From positions 62,001 through 126,000 of the forward strand of contig NZ_NSEA01000009.1 in the NCBI RefSeq assembly GCF_002734285.1: DNA of 64,000 nt. Reading direction: 5' to 3'. Below are positions 33,841 to 44,452 of this stretch, in pieces. A program made the translations under genes and the position numbers. This DNA comes from Fredinandcohnia onubensis (lineage in GTDB: Bacteria; Bacillota; Bacilli; Bacillales; Bacillaceae_L). How positions within the stretch are numbered: position 1 is the stretch's first letter; the number at the start of each line of letters is the position of its first letter. The notes under the pieces were generated by a model, which had not been told where the DNA came from, did no database searches, and worked only from the letters and a program-made list of their open reading frames with translations.

Positions 33841-34509
33841 GTGATAAAGGCAGTTATTTTTGATTTTGATGGCTTAATTTATGATACAGAAACCAATGAA
33901 TATAATGTGTTAAATGAAATCTTTCAAGAGCATGGCTCCGAACTTCCAATGTCGGTGTGGGGCAAGGTGATAGGAACGCAAGCAGGATTCAATGCCCTTT
34001 CCTATTTAGAAGAGCAAATTGGGAAGAAAGTTGACCATGAGGAATTAACCAAGATACGAAGAGACCGATTCAATGAACGAATGAAGAATGAAGGTCCATT
34101 ACCAGGAGTTGAGGAGTACCTTGCAGCCGCAAAGAAAGCCGGATTGAAAATCGGTTTGGCCTCAAGCTCTACCTACGAATGGGTATCAAATCACTTAAAG
34201 AATCTTTGCTTATTCGATTATTTTGAATGCATTCGAACTTCTGATGATGTTGAAAAGGTAAAACCAGATCCGACCCTATATTTAGAGGCAGCAAAATGCT
34301 TAGATGTTTCACCAGAGGAATGTCTAGTTTTTGAAGACTCTGCAAATGGTGCACTAGCAGCTAAACGTGCCGGAATGTATTGTGTCGTGATACCGAACCA
34401 AGTAACAAAGGATTTAGATTTCTGTGAAGTTGATCATCGCTTGGAGTCGATGGCAGCGATTCAATTAAATGAGCTAATTAATAAAATAGATAAAATTAAT
34501 CAAAAATAA
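33841..34509 (+). CDS. HAD-family phosphatase (YhcW-like)
   Basis: A 222-residue haloacid dehalogenase-type hydrolase, subfamily IA with a helical cap. Motif I is DFDGLIYDTET (Asp nucleophile), motif II LASSST, motif III VKPDPTLY, and motif IV VFEDSANGALAAKRAGM. It would dephosphorylate a small sugar phosphate or similar metabolite; beta-phosphoglucomutase-like activity is possible. GTG at 33841 with AGGAGAT six bases upstream. It resembles B. subtilis YhcW, which also lies just before the glp genes. Confidence 0.88.
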   Translation: MIKAVIFDFDGLIYDTETNEYNVLNEIFQEHGSELPMSVWGKVIGTQAGFNALSYLEEQIGKKVDHEELTKIRRDRFNERMKNEGPLPGVEEYLAAAKKAGLKIGLASSSTYEWVSNHLKNLCLFDYFECIRTSDDVEKVKPDPTLYLEAAKCLDVSPEECLVFEDSANGALAAKRAGMYCVVIPNQVTKDLDFCEVDHRLESMAAIQLNELINKIDKINQK

Positions 34510-34516
34510 AATATAA

Positions 34517-34560
34517 AAAACCACGATTAATATCAGCACTGATATCGATCGTGGTTTTTA
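34517..34560. terminator. Bidirectional terminator between the HAD and HPr-like genes
   Basis: AAAACCACGAT / ATCGTGGTTTT with an inner TATCAG/CTGATA helix and T/A runs at both sides. Confidence 0.88.
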
Positions 34561-34572
34561 TTTAAAATAATA

Positions 34573-34818
34573 TTAAATAAAATTCTCAAGCCACTCTAAT
34601 GCTTCCTCTTCATCTGGACCATCTACTTTAACAGTGATGATCTGGCCTTCACGAATACCTGCCCCCATTAACCCTAAAATACTTTTGGCATTGTATGATC
34701 TATTTTTAAACCGAAATTCAACATCACTTGTAAACCTACTAAGATTCTGTACTAATTCCCCTGCTGGCTTAGCGTGTAGTCCTTCCTTAATCGTAACTGT
34801 AACTTCTTTTTCAATCAA
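34573..34818 (-). CDS. HPr-like phosphocarrier next to glpK
   Basis: An 81-residue HPr-fold protein. His15 lies in GLHAKPAG, the PEP-dependent phosphorylation site, and Ser46 in NAKSILGLMGAGI, the HPr-kinase site, both at the canonical positions. Residue 17 is Lys instead of the usual Arg. B. subtilis Crh lacks His15, so this is neither plain ptsH (normally beside ptsI) nor Crh. TTG at 34818 has AAGGAG eight bases upstream; extending to 34905 adds unlikely sequence. It is divergent from glpK. In Firmicutes GlpK is activated by HPr phosphorylation, so a link is plausible but inferred. Confidence 0.8.
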   Translation of the reverse strand: MIEKEVTVTIKEGLHAKPAGELVQNLSRFTSDVEFRFKNRSYNAKSILGLMGAGIREGQIITVKVDGPDEEEALEWLENFI

Positions 34819-34928
34819 AGCATTCCACTCCTTACAAGAGTTAATTTTAAAATGACCATTACTACATTTATTCTGAGAAAATAATTTTAGACCTAAAAAA
34901 AGCACCTCTTCTCAGGTAGAAAAAAATA

Positions 34929-34942
34929 TGTAAGCGTGTTAA
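34929..34942 (+). promoter_or_regulatory. Candidate cre (CcpA) site before glpK
   Basis: TGTAAGCGTGTTAA matches the cre pattern TGWAANCGNTNWCA except at two positions. It lies 38 bases before the glpK start, in the control region shared with the HPr-like gene. Carbon catabolite control of glp genes is known in Bacillus. Confidence 0.45.
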
Positions 34943-34977
34943 TTTTAAGTAAGGAAAATGTTTTAAAGGGGGGCTAA

Positions 34978-36471
<1,494 letters not shown>

Positions 36472-36520
36472 TAAGTATGCTATCATGAAGATAAGTTAAT
36501 CATTCGGTAGGAGATTAGGG

Positions 36521-36576
36521 AGAGACCGCAGGAGCATTGTCACTATGTGTACAATGACTTTTGTGGTCTCTTTTTT
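36521..36576 (+). terminator. Leader terminator before glpD (GlpP-type attenuator)
   Basis: AGAGACCGCA (36521-36530) pairs with TGTGGTCTCT (36562-36571); an inner CATTGT/ACAATG helix extends it, and TTTTTT follows. It can end the glpK transcript. In B. subtilis the glpD leader holds an inverted repeat read through only when GlpP binds with glycerol-3-phosphate; position and form match. Confidence 0.75.
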
Positions 36577-36600
36577 CTACCTCTTTAAGGAGTGGGGATC

Positions 36601-38262
36601 GTGACACAGTTTTCAAGTATAGATAGAAGTTCAATATTAGCGGATATGGAGAAGGAAATTCACGACTTATTTATAATTGGTGGTGGAATAACGGGTACTG
36701 GAATTGCACTTGATGCTTCTACTCGTGGACTTAAAACAGCTCTTGTTGAAATGCAAGATTTTGCTGCCGGAACATCCAGCCGTTCTACAAAACTCGTCCA
36801 TGGCGGCCTTCGCTATTTAAAACAATTTGAGGTCGGATTAGTGGCCGAGGTAGGCAAAGAAAGGGCCGTTGTTTATGAAAATGGCCCACATGTGACAACT
36901 CCAGAGTGGATGCTATTACCCCTACATCAAGGAGGTACCTTTGGGAAATTTTCAATATCTATCGGCCTACGGGTTTACGACTATTTAGCAGGAGTGAAAA
37001 AGTCAGAGAGAAGATCCATGTTAAGTGCTGATGAAACACTTGCAAAAGAGCCACTTATCAAAAAGGACGGTCTTAAAGGCGGAGGCTATTATGTTGAGTA
37101 TCGAACAGACGATGCACGCTTAACAATTGAAGTGATGAAAAAGGCTATCGAAAAAGGCGCAAAAGCGGTCAACTATGCCAAGGTGAAATCATTTATATAT
37201 GAGGATGAAAAGGTAAAAGGAGTAAAGGTAGTTGACCAACTTACAGGAAAAGAATACAAAATTCACGCGAAAAAAATTGTCAATGCAACCGGGCCTTGGG
37301 TCGATAAAATGAGAGAAGCCGACAATTCGAAAAAAGGTAAAGTATTACGTCTAACAAAAGGTGTTCATATTGTTATTGATCAATCCAAGTTCCCGTTAAA
37401 ACAAGCGGTTTACTATGATACACCAGATGGCCGAATGGTATTTGCAATTCCTCGTGATGGTAAAACGTATATCGGAACAACGGATACATTTTACTACAAA
37501 GATACCGCACATCCAACAGTAACAACAGAGGACCGTGCATATTTAATTAATACAATCAACTACATGTTCCCAAGAGTAAATGTCAAGGATTCTGATATTG
37601 AATCGAGCTGGGCAGGTCTACGACCATTGATTTATGAAGAAGGAAAGGATCCTTCCGAAATATCGCGTAAAGATGAAATCTGGGTTTCTGATTCAGGTCT
37701 CATTACAATTGCAGGTGGCAAATTAACAGGCTATCGTAAAATGGCAGAAACCGTGGTAGACAAAGTCGAAAAGCTTTTGCAAGAAGAAGGGGCTAATACA
37801 CTTAAACCTTGTCAAACAAAAAGTATGGCTATATCTGGTGGAGATGTTGGTGGTTCGAAAAACTATCCATCATTTGTGGCTAAAAAAGTTGAGGAACTCA
37901 TGAACGAATTCCATCTAACGCAAAAGGATGCTCAAAAATTAACGCGATTGTATGGATCAAACATCAATATTATTCAGGGTATTATGGTCGATTTAAGTGA
38001 TAAAGTAAATGAACCGACTCTGCCAGTACTTGCATCATTGGAATATGGAATTCAATATGAAATGGTCACAAAACCAATCGATTTCCTCATTCGCCGTACA
38101 GGTGCGATGTTCTTTGATATTGATTGGGTCAATCAATGGAAACAACAGATTATCTCCTATATGGCAGAAAAATTTAACTGGACTGCAGAAGAAAAACAAG
38201 GCTATGAAGCCGAAGTTGAAGCCTACATTAGAGACGCAACCGAGCCAACTGAAGAAAGATAG
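36601..38262 (+). CDS. glpD: Aerobic glycerol-3-phosphate dehydrogenase
   Basis: GlpD oxidises glycerol-3-phosphate to dihydroxyacetone phosphate at the membrane, feeding electrons to quinone. The 553-residue flavoprotein has the FAD motif [20 protein letters not shown], then [30 protein letters not shown] and [10 protein letters not shown], and a C-terminal DAO_C domain. It is nearly identical in these blocks to the B. subtilis enzyme. GTG at 36601 has AAGGAG eight bases upstream and gives the known N-terminus. Regulation is expected through the leader hairpin just upstream. Confidence 0.97.
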   Translation: MTQFSSIDRSSILADMEKEIHDLFIIGGGITGTGIALDASTRGLKTALVEMQDFAAGTSSRSTKLVHGGLRYLKQFEVGLVAEVGKERAVVYENGPHVTTPEWMLLPLHQGGTFGKFSISIGLRVYDYLAGVKKSERRSMLSADETLAKEPLIKKDGLKGGGYYVEYRTDDARLTIEVMKKAIEKGAKAVNYAKVKSFIYEDEKVKGVKVVDQLTGKEYKIHAKKIVNATGPWVDKMREADNSKKGKVLRLTKGVHIVIDQSKFPLKQAVYYDTPDGRMVFAIPRDGKTYIGTTDTFYYKDTAHPTVTTEDRAYLINTINYMFPRVNVKDSDIESSWAGLRPLIYEEGKDPSEISRKDEIWVSDSGLITIAGGKLTGYRKMAETVVDKVEKLLQEEGANTLKPCQTKSMAISGGDVGGSKNYPSFVAKKVEELMNEFHLTQKDAQKLTRLYGSNINIIQGIMVDLSDKVNEPTLPVLASLEYGIQYEMVTKPIDFLIRRTGAMFFDIDWVNQWKQQIISYMAEKFNWTAEEKQGYEAEVEAYIRDATEPTEER

Positions 38263-38274
38263 TTATTTGTGTAG

Positions 38275-38302
38275 ACAGACGGAGGAATCCGTCTGTTTTT
38301 TT
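38275..38302 (+). terminator. Terminator after glpD
   Basis: ACAGACGGA-GGAA-TCCGTCTGT, a perfect 9-bp stem, followed by T7. Confidence 0.92.
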
Positions 38303-38341
38303 GACTTTCAGGGAATTATAAGGTCCCACCATGTGATAATT

Positions 38342-38486
38342 AGTGAAACGGCGCCGGACAACCAGTTAAACAGGTACGTAACTGGAGGATATTAGGAGAC
38401 AGCGAACCAGCAACCGCCTTAAATAAGCACGCATCTGGATAAAATTAGGTAACAGCGAACCAGCAACCACCTTAAAAACTTAACGG
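38342..38486. repeat. Imperfect tandem repeat of about 53 bp, 2.5 copies
   Basis: AGCGAACCAGCAACC occurs at 38401 and 38454 (53 bases apart), followed in both by (G/A)CCTTAAA. Between them lie CATCTGGATAAAATTAGGTAAC and, in the diverged left copy (38342-38400), ACTGGAGGATATTAGGAGAC. The left copy starts AGTGAAACGGCGCC. No frame stays open through the array. Confidence 0.72.
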
Positions 38487-38696
38487 TCCTATTGCACAAA
38501 TACGATGCGGAACATAACAACATTCCCTACAAAAAATCGTAAACTTCATTTTGATCAACCTAGCCTTTTTACTCATTTTCATAAGAATCAAGGCAAACTT
38601 TGCTAAATTAATTGGAAAAAGACAGGATTTTATATAGAATAAGTAGAAGATAAAACAAAGATATTAACAATACAACTGTAATTGGGGGCATCGAAC
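38487..38696. other. Intergenic region before pgcA
   Basis: AT-rich, with no gene and no promoter clear enough to call. ATAGAAT/AAGTAGAA words at about 38630-38650 may include the -10 of pgcA. Confidence 0.35.
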
Positions 38697-40427
38697 ATGA
38701 GTTGGATGGAAAAGTATAACCAATGGCTCAATACGCCAGGGTTGGATGAAGAAATCAAGAATGCGTTGCTTGAAAAGAAAGACAATCAAAAAGAACTTGA
38801 AGATTGCTTTTATAAAAATCTCGAGTTTGGAACTGGCGGAATGCGTGGAGAAATCGGACCAGGGACAAACCGTATGAATTTATATACAGTAAGAAAGGCT
38901 TCAGCTGGGCTTGCAGCATTTATAGAGTCCTTTGGTGAAGAAGCGAAGCGCCGTGGGGTTGCCATTGCGTATGATTCTCGTCACAAATCACCTGAGTTTG
39001 CAATGGAAGCTGCAAAAACCCTTGCTACACATGGAATTCAAACCTATGTATTTGATGAACTTCGACCTACTCCAGAGCTTTCATATGCGGTTCGTCATTT
39101 AGGTGCTTTTTCAGGAATCGTGGTGACAGCTAGCCACAATCCGCCAGAATATAATGGGTATAAGGTATATGGCTCTGATGGTGGACAACTTCCACCTGAA
39201 GCTGCAGATACAGTGATTGAAAAGGTAAATGCGATCCATAATGAGCTTGAGTTAGAAGTTGGCAGTGAAGAAGAATTAAAAGCTTCCGGACTCATTAAAA
39301 TGATTGGTACAGAAATTGATAATGCCTATACAGAAAAGCTAAAAACAATCTCGATTAATCCAACCCTTTCTCAGGTTGGCGTTAAGGTAGTGTTTACTCC
39401 ACTCCACGGTACGGCTAACAAGCCAGTTCGTAATGGCTTAAAAGCATTTGGATACGAGAATGTTACAGTGGTAAAGGAACAAGAACTTCCTGATCCTAAT
39501 TTCTCAACTGTAAAATCACCAAACCCAGAGGAGCATGCAGCTTTCGAATTGGCTATAAAAGAAGGCAAAAAGATTGATGCTGATGTTTTAATCGGAACAG
39601 ATCCAGATGCAGACCGTTTAGGGGTAGCTGTTAAAGATGACAATGGTGAATACGTCGTATTAACAGGAAACCAAACAGGTGCCATTTTGCTGCACTACAT
39701 TTTATCAGAAAAGAAGAAACAAGGTATTCTACCGGAAAATGGTATCGTGCTTAAGACAATCGTTACATCTGAAATTGGACGAGAAATAGCGAAATCATTT
39801 GGACTTGATACAATTGATACTCTTACGGGCTTTAAATTTATCGGTGAAAAGATTAAGGAATTCGAACAAACAGGAGAATACAAATTCCAATTTGGTTACG
39901 AAGAAAGCTATGGTTACTTAATAGGAGACTTTGCTCGTGATAAAGATGCAGTCCAAGCTGCATTATTAGCGGTAGAAGTGTGTGCTTTCTACAAAAACAA
40001 AGGCATGACAATGTATGAGGGCCTAATGGAGATTTTTGAGAAGTATGGTTATTATCGTGAAGGCCTTGAATCCTTAACTCTAAAAGGAAAAGAGGGCGCA
40101 GAACAAATCAACAATCTTCTTGCAAGCTTCCGTAGTGAGCCACCAACAATTGTTGCTGGCCGAAAGGTAACCCTTATTGAGGACTATAAGGAAAGTGTTC
40201 GAACAAACGTTGTAGAAACTAAAAAAGAAGAAATCACTCTTCCAAAATCAAATGTATTAAAATACTTCTTAGAGGAGGGTACGTGGTTCTGCCTACGCCC
40301 ATCGGGGACAGAGCCGAAAGTAAAATTCTATTTTGGAGTTAAAGGAAGTTCACTTGAAGATAGTCAACAAGCTTTAAATGACATTTCTAAAGATGTAATG
40401 GAACAAGTTCATAGCACATTAAAATAA
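38697..40427 (+). CDS. pgcA: Alpha-phosphoglucomutase PgcA
   Basis: PgcA interconverts glucose-6-phosphate and glucose-1-phosphate, supplying UDP-glucose for glycolipid and teichoic acid glucosylation. The 576-residue protein has the phosphoserine loop [17 protein letters not shown], the metal loop [13 protein letters not shown], the sugar loop GYEESYGYL and the phosphate loop [16 protein letters not shown] at 38697 with GGGGG eight bases upstream; an in-frame TTG at 38682 is not preferred. It follows glpD, as yhxB (pgcA) does in B. subtilis. Confidence 0.95.
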   Translation: MSWMEKYNQWLNTPGLDEEIKNALLEKKDNQKELEDCFYKNLEFGTGGMRGEIGPGTNRMNLYTVRKASAGLAAFIESFGEEAKRRGVAIAYDSRHKSPEFAMEAAKTLATHGIQTYVFDELRPTPELSYAVRHLGAFSGIVVTASHNPPEYNGYKVYGSDGGQLPPEAADTVIEKVNAIHNELELEVGSEEELKASGLIKMIGTEIDNAYTEKLKTISINPTLSQVGVKVVFTPLHGTANKPVRNGLKAFGYENVTVVKEQELPDPNFSTVKSPNPEEHAAFELAIKEGKKIDADVLIGTDPDADRLGVAVKDDNGEYVVLTGNQTGAILLHYILSEKKKQGILPENGIVLKTIVTSEIGREIAKSFGLDTIDTLTGFKFIGEKIKEFEQTGEYKFQFGYEESYGYLIGDFARDKDAVQAALLAVEVCAFYKNKGMTMYEGLMEIFEKYGYYREGLESLTLKGKEGAEQINNLLASFRSEPPTIVAGRKVTLIEDYKESVRTNVVETKKEEITLPKSNVLKYFLEEGTWFCLRPSGTEPKVKFYFGVKGSSLEDSQQALNDISKDVMEQVHSTLK

Positions 40428-40429
40428 AA

Positions 40430-40457
40430 ACAAGGCCCTCGGGTCTTGTTTTTTTTC
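40430..40457 (+). terminator. Terminator after pgcA
   Basis: ACAAGGCC / GGTCTTGT stem (one G-U) with a run of T. Confidence 0.8.
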
Positions 40458-40488
40458 GATAAAAGTGAAGTGGGGATTTTCACCCCAC

Positions 40489-40728
40489 TTACATATGTGC
40501 AGCTAATTCTTCCATGCTTTCTGTGGATGCATGGTCTATATACCGAAGTAAAGAATATAACTGTCTTTCGATAACAGAATAATCTTTTTCAAAATTATAG
40601 GCATGTAAGAAGTGTTCAATCTTTTTTGAAAGGAAATCATCCTTTGTTCGAACCATTAATATAAGTAGGTTATCCCACTGTGAACGATGCGTGTAATAAA
40701 GCGCTTTGTCATAGTCAACAGTATTCAC
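40489..40728 (-). CDS. yhdB: YhdB-like hypothetical protein
   Basis: A 79-residue acidic/aromatic helical protein (MNTVDYDKALYYTHRSQWDN at the start). Length and position after pgcA match YhdB of B. subtilis, which has no known function. GTG at 40728 with a GGAGGG site six bases upstream. No membrane segment or catalytic motif is seen. Confidence 0.78.
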   Translation of the reverse strand: MNTVDYDKALYYTHRSQWDNLLILMVRTKDDFLSKKIEHFLHAYNFEKDYSVIERQLYSLLRYIDHASTESMEELAAHM

Positions 40729-40928
40729 TGCTTTTCCCTCCTTCTAAGGAGTTGATTATAGTGTGTGGAGAAAACAATTTTTTTCTCGCTGTAAATCTTG
40801 GACAAGAATCCAAAACAAATATGAATACATAAATGCCGGAGTCTCTGTTTAAATTGAAAAAATAAAGTGACTAAGATCTTGAGGAATAGCGCAAAATACA
40901 ATTGATTTTTACATAGGAGGTATGGAAC

Positions 40929-41285
40929 ATGACAAAACGGATATTTATTTCAATTTTTTGTAGTATGTTTCTAATAGTAGGAGGCGGTATCGTAAGCGCA
41001 CAACAGAAGCCACCACAAAAACCACCACAGCAGGAACAACCGCTGCCAACGGATTATGAAAAATGGGGTAAGATTGCGATTGATGTGGCAAAATTGAATT
41101 ATCCAGACAGCAAAATTAGCGATTATCAGTATAAGGGACGAGAAGATCTTACCGATACACAATCAAAGGATACTTTTGAATTGAAAGTACAAACTAAAGA
41201 TCGCACATTTACAGCAAAAGTGATGATCCTGTTTAATCCACAAACAGAGTCTCTTTTATCATTAAGCATCGAAGAAGTAAAATAA
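40929..41285 (+). CDS. Secreted DUF3889/YhdC-like protein
   Basis: A 118-residue exported protein. Signal peptide about 1-24 (cut after VSA), followed by a Gln/Pro/Lys-rich linker (25-40) and a small domain beginning PTDYEKWGKIAIDVAKLNYP, which fits the DUF3889 pattern of secreted Bacillus proteins (YhdC). It ends in a beta-rich FTAKVMILFNPQTESLLSL. ATG at 40929 with AGGAGGT upstream. Function unknown. It precedes spoVR, but a promoter and a 138-base gap separate them. Confidence 0.78.
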   Translation: MTKRIFISIFCSMFLIVGGGIVSAQQKPPQKPPQQEQPLPTDYEKWGKIAIDVAKLNYPDSKISDYQYKGREDLTDTQSKDTFELKVQTKDRTFTAKVMILFNPQTESLLSLSIEEVK

Positions 41286-41364
41286 GGAACAACTATTTGG
41301 CCACAATTCACTAATAGAATGTGGCCGCTTTTGCGTTAAAAACGTGTAACAACGAAATCCCCTT

Positions 41365-41393
41365 TCATCATTTTGACCAATGACTCATAAATT
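41365..41393 (+). promoter_or_regulatory. Possible SigE promoter of spoVR
   Basis: TCATCAT (41365-41371), 14 bases, CATAAATT (41386-41393). The -10 matches CATACAHT at seven of eight positions and the -35 matches KMATATT at five of seven. The spacing equals that of the prkA promoter. spoVR is SigE-dependent in B. subtilis. Confidence 0.5.
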
Positions 41394-41423
41394 GTGATAA
41401 GGACGAAAAGGGGGAGATCAACT

Positions 41424-42833
41424 GTGAGAGATTCTGACCGCAAGAAGCTCGAGTATGCAATTGATGAAATCACGGAAATAGCAGAAGGCTTTGGACTGGA
41501 TTTTTATCCAATGAGATACGAAATTTGTCCTGCTGATATTATTTATACATTTGGCGCTTATGGGATGCCTACTCGATTTTCGCATTGGAGCTTTGGAAAA
41601 CAATTTTATCGAATGAAGCTACAATATGATTTAGGATTAAGTAAGATTTACGAACTCGTCATCAATTCTGATCCATGTTATGCGTTTTTACTCGATTCCA
41701 ATTCCCTTATTCAAAACAAACTGATTGTTGCTCACGTACTAGCACATTGTGATTTTTTCAAAAATAATTTCCGTTTTAGTAATACAAAACGAGATATGGT
41801 TGAAAGTATGGCAGCTACAGCGGAACGTGTGAAACATTATGAGCATGTATACGGAAAACTTGAGGTGGAAACATTTTTAGATGCAGTATTAGCTATCCAG
41901 GAGCATATTGACCCTTCCCTTATGAGGCCAAAGCTTACTTGGAGCCTTGAGGATGAAGAAGAAGAAATAAAGCGAAAGCCATCACCTTATGATGATTTAT
42001 GGGGCTTAGATAAAAAGGCAGCAAATGATAAACCAGTTGCACGTAAGAAAAAGAAATTTCCGCCACAGCCTGAAAAAGATATCCTTTTATTTATTGAACA
42101 ATACAGTCGAGAGCTAGAGGATTGGCAACGCGATATTTTAACAATGATGCGTGAGGAAATGCTATATTTCTGGCCACAGCTTGAAACGAAAATCATGAAC
42201 GAAGGCTGGGCTTCCTATTGGCACCAGCGCATTCTTCGAGAAATGGATCTTACTTCTGATGAAGCAATTGAGTTTGCGAAGCTCAATGCAGGTGTTGTGC
42301 AACCATCAAAAACAAGCATTAATCCATATTACTTAGGTTTAAAAATCTTTGAGGACATAGAGGAACGATACAATAACCCTACAAAGGAAATGATGGAACG
42401 TGGTGTTCAGCCAGGATCTGGACGTGAAAAAATCTTTGAGGTTCGTGAAGTTGAATCAGATATATCGTTCATTCGAAATTACTTAACAAAGGATTTAGTC
42501 CTACGTGAAGACATGTATCTCTTCCAAAAGCAAGGTCGAGATTATAAAATCATTGATAAACAATGGACGCAGGTTCGTGACCAGCTCGTAAACATGCGTG
42601 TCAACGGTGGGTTTCCGTATATCACTGTAAACGATGGTGACTATCTAAAAAGCGGAGAACTTTTCCTAAAACACTGGTACGAAGACATAGAGCTTGATTT
42701 AAAATATCTTGAAAAAGTACTTCCTTACATTTATCAACTATGGGGCAGACCAGTCCATATGGAAACTGTTCTAGAAAATAAATCGGTTGTATTTACGTAT
42801 GATGGGAAAACCGTGCATAGGAAGTATATTTAG
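41424..42833 (+). CDS. spoVR: Stage V sporulation protein SpoVR
   Basis: A 469-residue cytoplasmic protein of the SpoVR family, the third partner of PrkA and YhbH; it affects spore cortex formation. The length matches B. subtilis SpoVR (468). Recognisable blocks are [44 protein letters not shown], and [19 protein letters not shown], whose His and Glu residues suggest a metal-binding core. GTG at 41424 with AAGGGGGA eight bases upstream is preferred over a longer frame from 41394. A possible SigE promoter precedes it. Confidence 0.95.
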   Translation: MRDSDRKKLEYAIDEITEIAEGFGLDFYPMRYEICPADIIYTFGAYGMPTRFSHWSFGKQFYRMKLQYDLGLSKIYELVINSDPCYAFLLDSNSLIQNKLIVAHVLAHCDFFKNNFRFSNTKRDMVESMAATAERVKHYEHVYGKLEVETFLDAVLAIQEHIDPSLMRPKLTWSLEDEEEEIKRKPSPYDDLWGLDKKAANDKPVARKKKKFPPQPEKDILLFIEQYSRELEDWQRDILTMMREEMLYFWPQLETKIMNEGWASYWHQRILREMDLTSDEAIEFAKLNAGVVQPSKTSINPYYLGLKIFEDIEERYNNPTKEMMERGVQPGSGREKIFEVREVESDISFIRNYLTKDLVLREDMYLFQKQGRDYKIIDKQWTQVRDQLVNMRVNGGFPYITVNDGDYLKSGELFLKHWYEDIELDLKYLEKVLPYIYQLWGRPVHMETVLENKSVVFTYDGKTVHRKYI

Positions 42834-42841
42834 TGAGTAGG

Positions 42842-42882
42842 GGACGGACCTCTTGGTTATTGAACAGGAGGTCCGTCCTTGT
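42842..42882 (+). terminator. Hairpin after spoVR
   Basis: GGACGGACCTC / GAGGTCCGTCC, a perfect 11-bp stem, followed by a weak TTGTGTT tail. Confidence 0.72.
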
Positions 42883-42958
42883 GTTATTAGTTACTACATG
42901 AAAAATAATTGCTTTAAAGATTACATACGTTGTTAAAAGTAAACTTTTCCATTTACAC

Positions 42959-43327
42959 TCATGCCAAGAAATACCCCACTTCAATCCCTATAAAAGCTAA
43001 CAGGATGCCCCCACCGTAACTCAATAGGTTGTAAATGAAAAAATCTTTTTTTCGTTTGCCAATATGGAGTTGTATCCCTTCCAGCTTAAATGTCGAAAAT
43101 GTTGTAAATGCCCCCATAAATCCAGTACCTAGCAATAATAAGGCATATCCTTCAATTCTCATTCCTATAATGAATCCTAGAAAAAAAGACCCTGATAAAT
43201 TTATTAAAAGTGTAGCAATAGGTATACGAAATGAAAATTTCTTATTGATGAATTGACTGACAACAAAACGAGTAATTGCTCCAAAGAATCCTCCAACTCC
43301 AACCAACATGATATTAACAAGGCTCAT
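42959..43327 (-). CDS. crcB: CrcB/Fluc fluoride channel subunit
   Basis: A 122-residue four-helix CrcB (Fluc) protein, which exports fluoride. The family motifs are GVGGFFGAITRFVVSQFI, TLLINLSGSFFLGF and GTGFMGAFTTFSTFKLEG, where the FxTFSTF phenylalanines line the pore. The gene overlaps the upstream crcB by four bases (ATGA), with AAGGAGA eight bases before the ATG. Two-gene Fluc pairs usually form heterodimers. Its expression should follow the fluoride riboswitch upstream. Confidence 0.93.
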   Translation of the reverse strand: MSLVNIMLVGVGGFFGAITRFVVSQFINKKFSFRIPIATLLINLSGSFFLGFIIGMRIEGYALLLLGTGFMGAFTTFSTFKLEGIQLHIGKRKKDFFIYNLLSYGGGILLAFIGIEVGYFLA

Positions 43328-43701
43328 CCGACTGCTTCTCCTTTACTAACATGAAATCCTAATCGACTCATGATTAATCCCCCAACAATACTAGCTAATA
43401 TATAGATGAATGCTAAAAATAACTCTCCAGTTTTAACAAGCGTGACCGTTTCTACACTTAACGTAGAAAAAGTCGTAAATGATCCAACAAACCCTGTTCC
43501 GATAGCGGCTTTTAAGTTAGCAGGAATTGAAAGCCTCTCCACTAAGGCAGTAGTGAACCAAGATAATAGAAAACTCCCTATAAGATTGACGGTAAGAGTA
43601 GCAAACGGAAACACTGCACTTTCGTCGAACAAGGCAAAACCAATAAAGTACCTTAAAATAGCCCCTAAAAATCCTGCTATCCCAATAAAAAGATAAACCA
43701 T
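43324..43701 (-). CDS. crcB: CrcB/Fluc fluoride channel subunit, first of the pair
   Basis: A 125-residue Fluc-type channel protein with four helices. GIAGFLGAILRYFIGFALF, LTVNLIGSFLLSW and GTGFVGSFTTFSTLSVE are the channel signatures. It is the first gene after the fluoride riboswitch; GGGAGG lies upstream of the ATG at 43701. Together with the overlapping second crcB it would form a fluoride export channel. Confidence 0.93.
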   Translation of the reverse strand: MVYLFIGIAGFLGAILRYFIGFALFDESAVFPFATLTVNLIGSFLLSWFTTALVERLSIPANLKAAIGTGFVGSFTTFSTLSVETVTLVKTGELFLAFIYILASIVGGLIMSRLGFHVSKGEAVG

Positions 43702-43731
43702 TTTGTTTTTCCTCCCATTTTCGATGAAAAT

Positions 43732-43809
43732 AAAAAGACTCCTGCCAGATAAAGTTACTGACAGGAGTCATTAGCCTAGCGGCAGTCAAAGGTGAACTCC
43801 ATCACCTAT
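43732..43809 (-). promoter_or_regulatory. Fluoride (crcB) riboswitch with terminator
   Basis: On the minus strand AGGTGATGGAGTTCACC is the conserved 5' helix and loop, GACTGCC the middle, and TAATGACTCCTG the 3' segment of the aptamer. GACTCCTGTCAG then pairs with CTGGCAGGAGTC (43769-43758 with 43748-43737) to form a terminator with T5. Fluoride binding should stop termination and switch on the two crcB genes. Confidence 0.93.
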
Positions 43810-44052
43810 ACTATTTTATATACTTTAAAAATATATTCAAAATTGCATAAAAATAATCATTGTTATTCTTAAACTTTAACATATTTTTGTCAAATTATCT
43901 ATTCTTTCAATTATTCGTATGATCAAAAAGCTACCCAATTGGTAGTTTTTTTGTGCATATTTTAAAAAGTCTGAAAAAGGTGATGTTCCTCACTGAAATA
44001 TAATGGTAAATAAACTAAAATAGGTTCCAATTATAAAGGGAGGGAATAGAGA

Positions 44053-44409
44053 GTGGAAAATAAGAAATTGCCTATAGTTTATTCTTGTTCTGGTTGTTCA
44101 TCAGCTGCACAAACTGCAAATACAATTGCGGTAAGGATGGACCGTGAGAATGTAGCAGAAATGTCTTGTATAGCCGGTGTAGGCGGAGATGTAAAGCCAC
44201 TTGTTAAAACAGCAAAATCAGGAAGAGGTATCATTGCGATTGACGGTTGTCCTCTAGCATGCTGTAAACATATTTTAGCTAGGCATGATATTGAACCTCA
44301 GCATCATTTTTTGCTAACAAATTTTGATGTTCCAAAAAAGCAACATGAGGACCCAGACCCTAAGCTTACTCAGAAAGCTTACAGTCAAATTTTGGAGATA
44401 TTAAGATAA
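44053..44409 (+). CDS. DGC-domain putative zinc-binding protein
   Basis: A 118-residue protein with cysteine clusters IVYSCSGCSSAAQTA, EMSCIAGVGGD and IDGCPLACCKHIL, the last close to the Asp-Gly-Cys motif that names the DGC family. Proteins of this kind are small putative metal-binding proteins, sometimes near redox or arsenic/selenium genes; the role is unknown. GTG at 44053 with AAAGGGAGGG seven bases upstream. It stands alone between the fluoride operon and the Mn catalase gene and shares a terminator with the latter. Confidence 0.82.
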   Translation: MENKKLPIVYSCSGCSSAAQTANTIAVRMDRENVAEMSCIAGVGGDVKPLVKTAKSGRGIIAIDGCPLACCKHILARHDIEPQHHFLLTNFDVPKKQHEDPDPKLTQKAYSQILEILR

Positions 44410-44423
44410 TTTCTTTAATAGAT

Positions 44424-44452
44424 AAAAAAGCGTCTAAGAAAAGACGCTTTTT
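44424..44452. terminator. Bidirectional terminator
   Basis: AAAAAAGCGTCT / AGACGCTTTTTT stem between the DGC gene and the convergent catalase gene. Confidence 0.88.
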
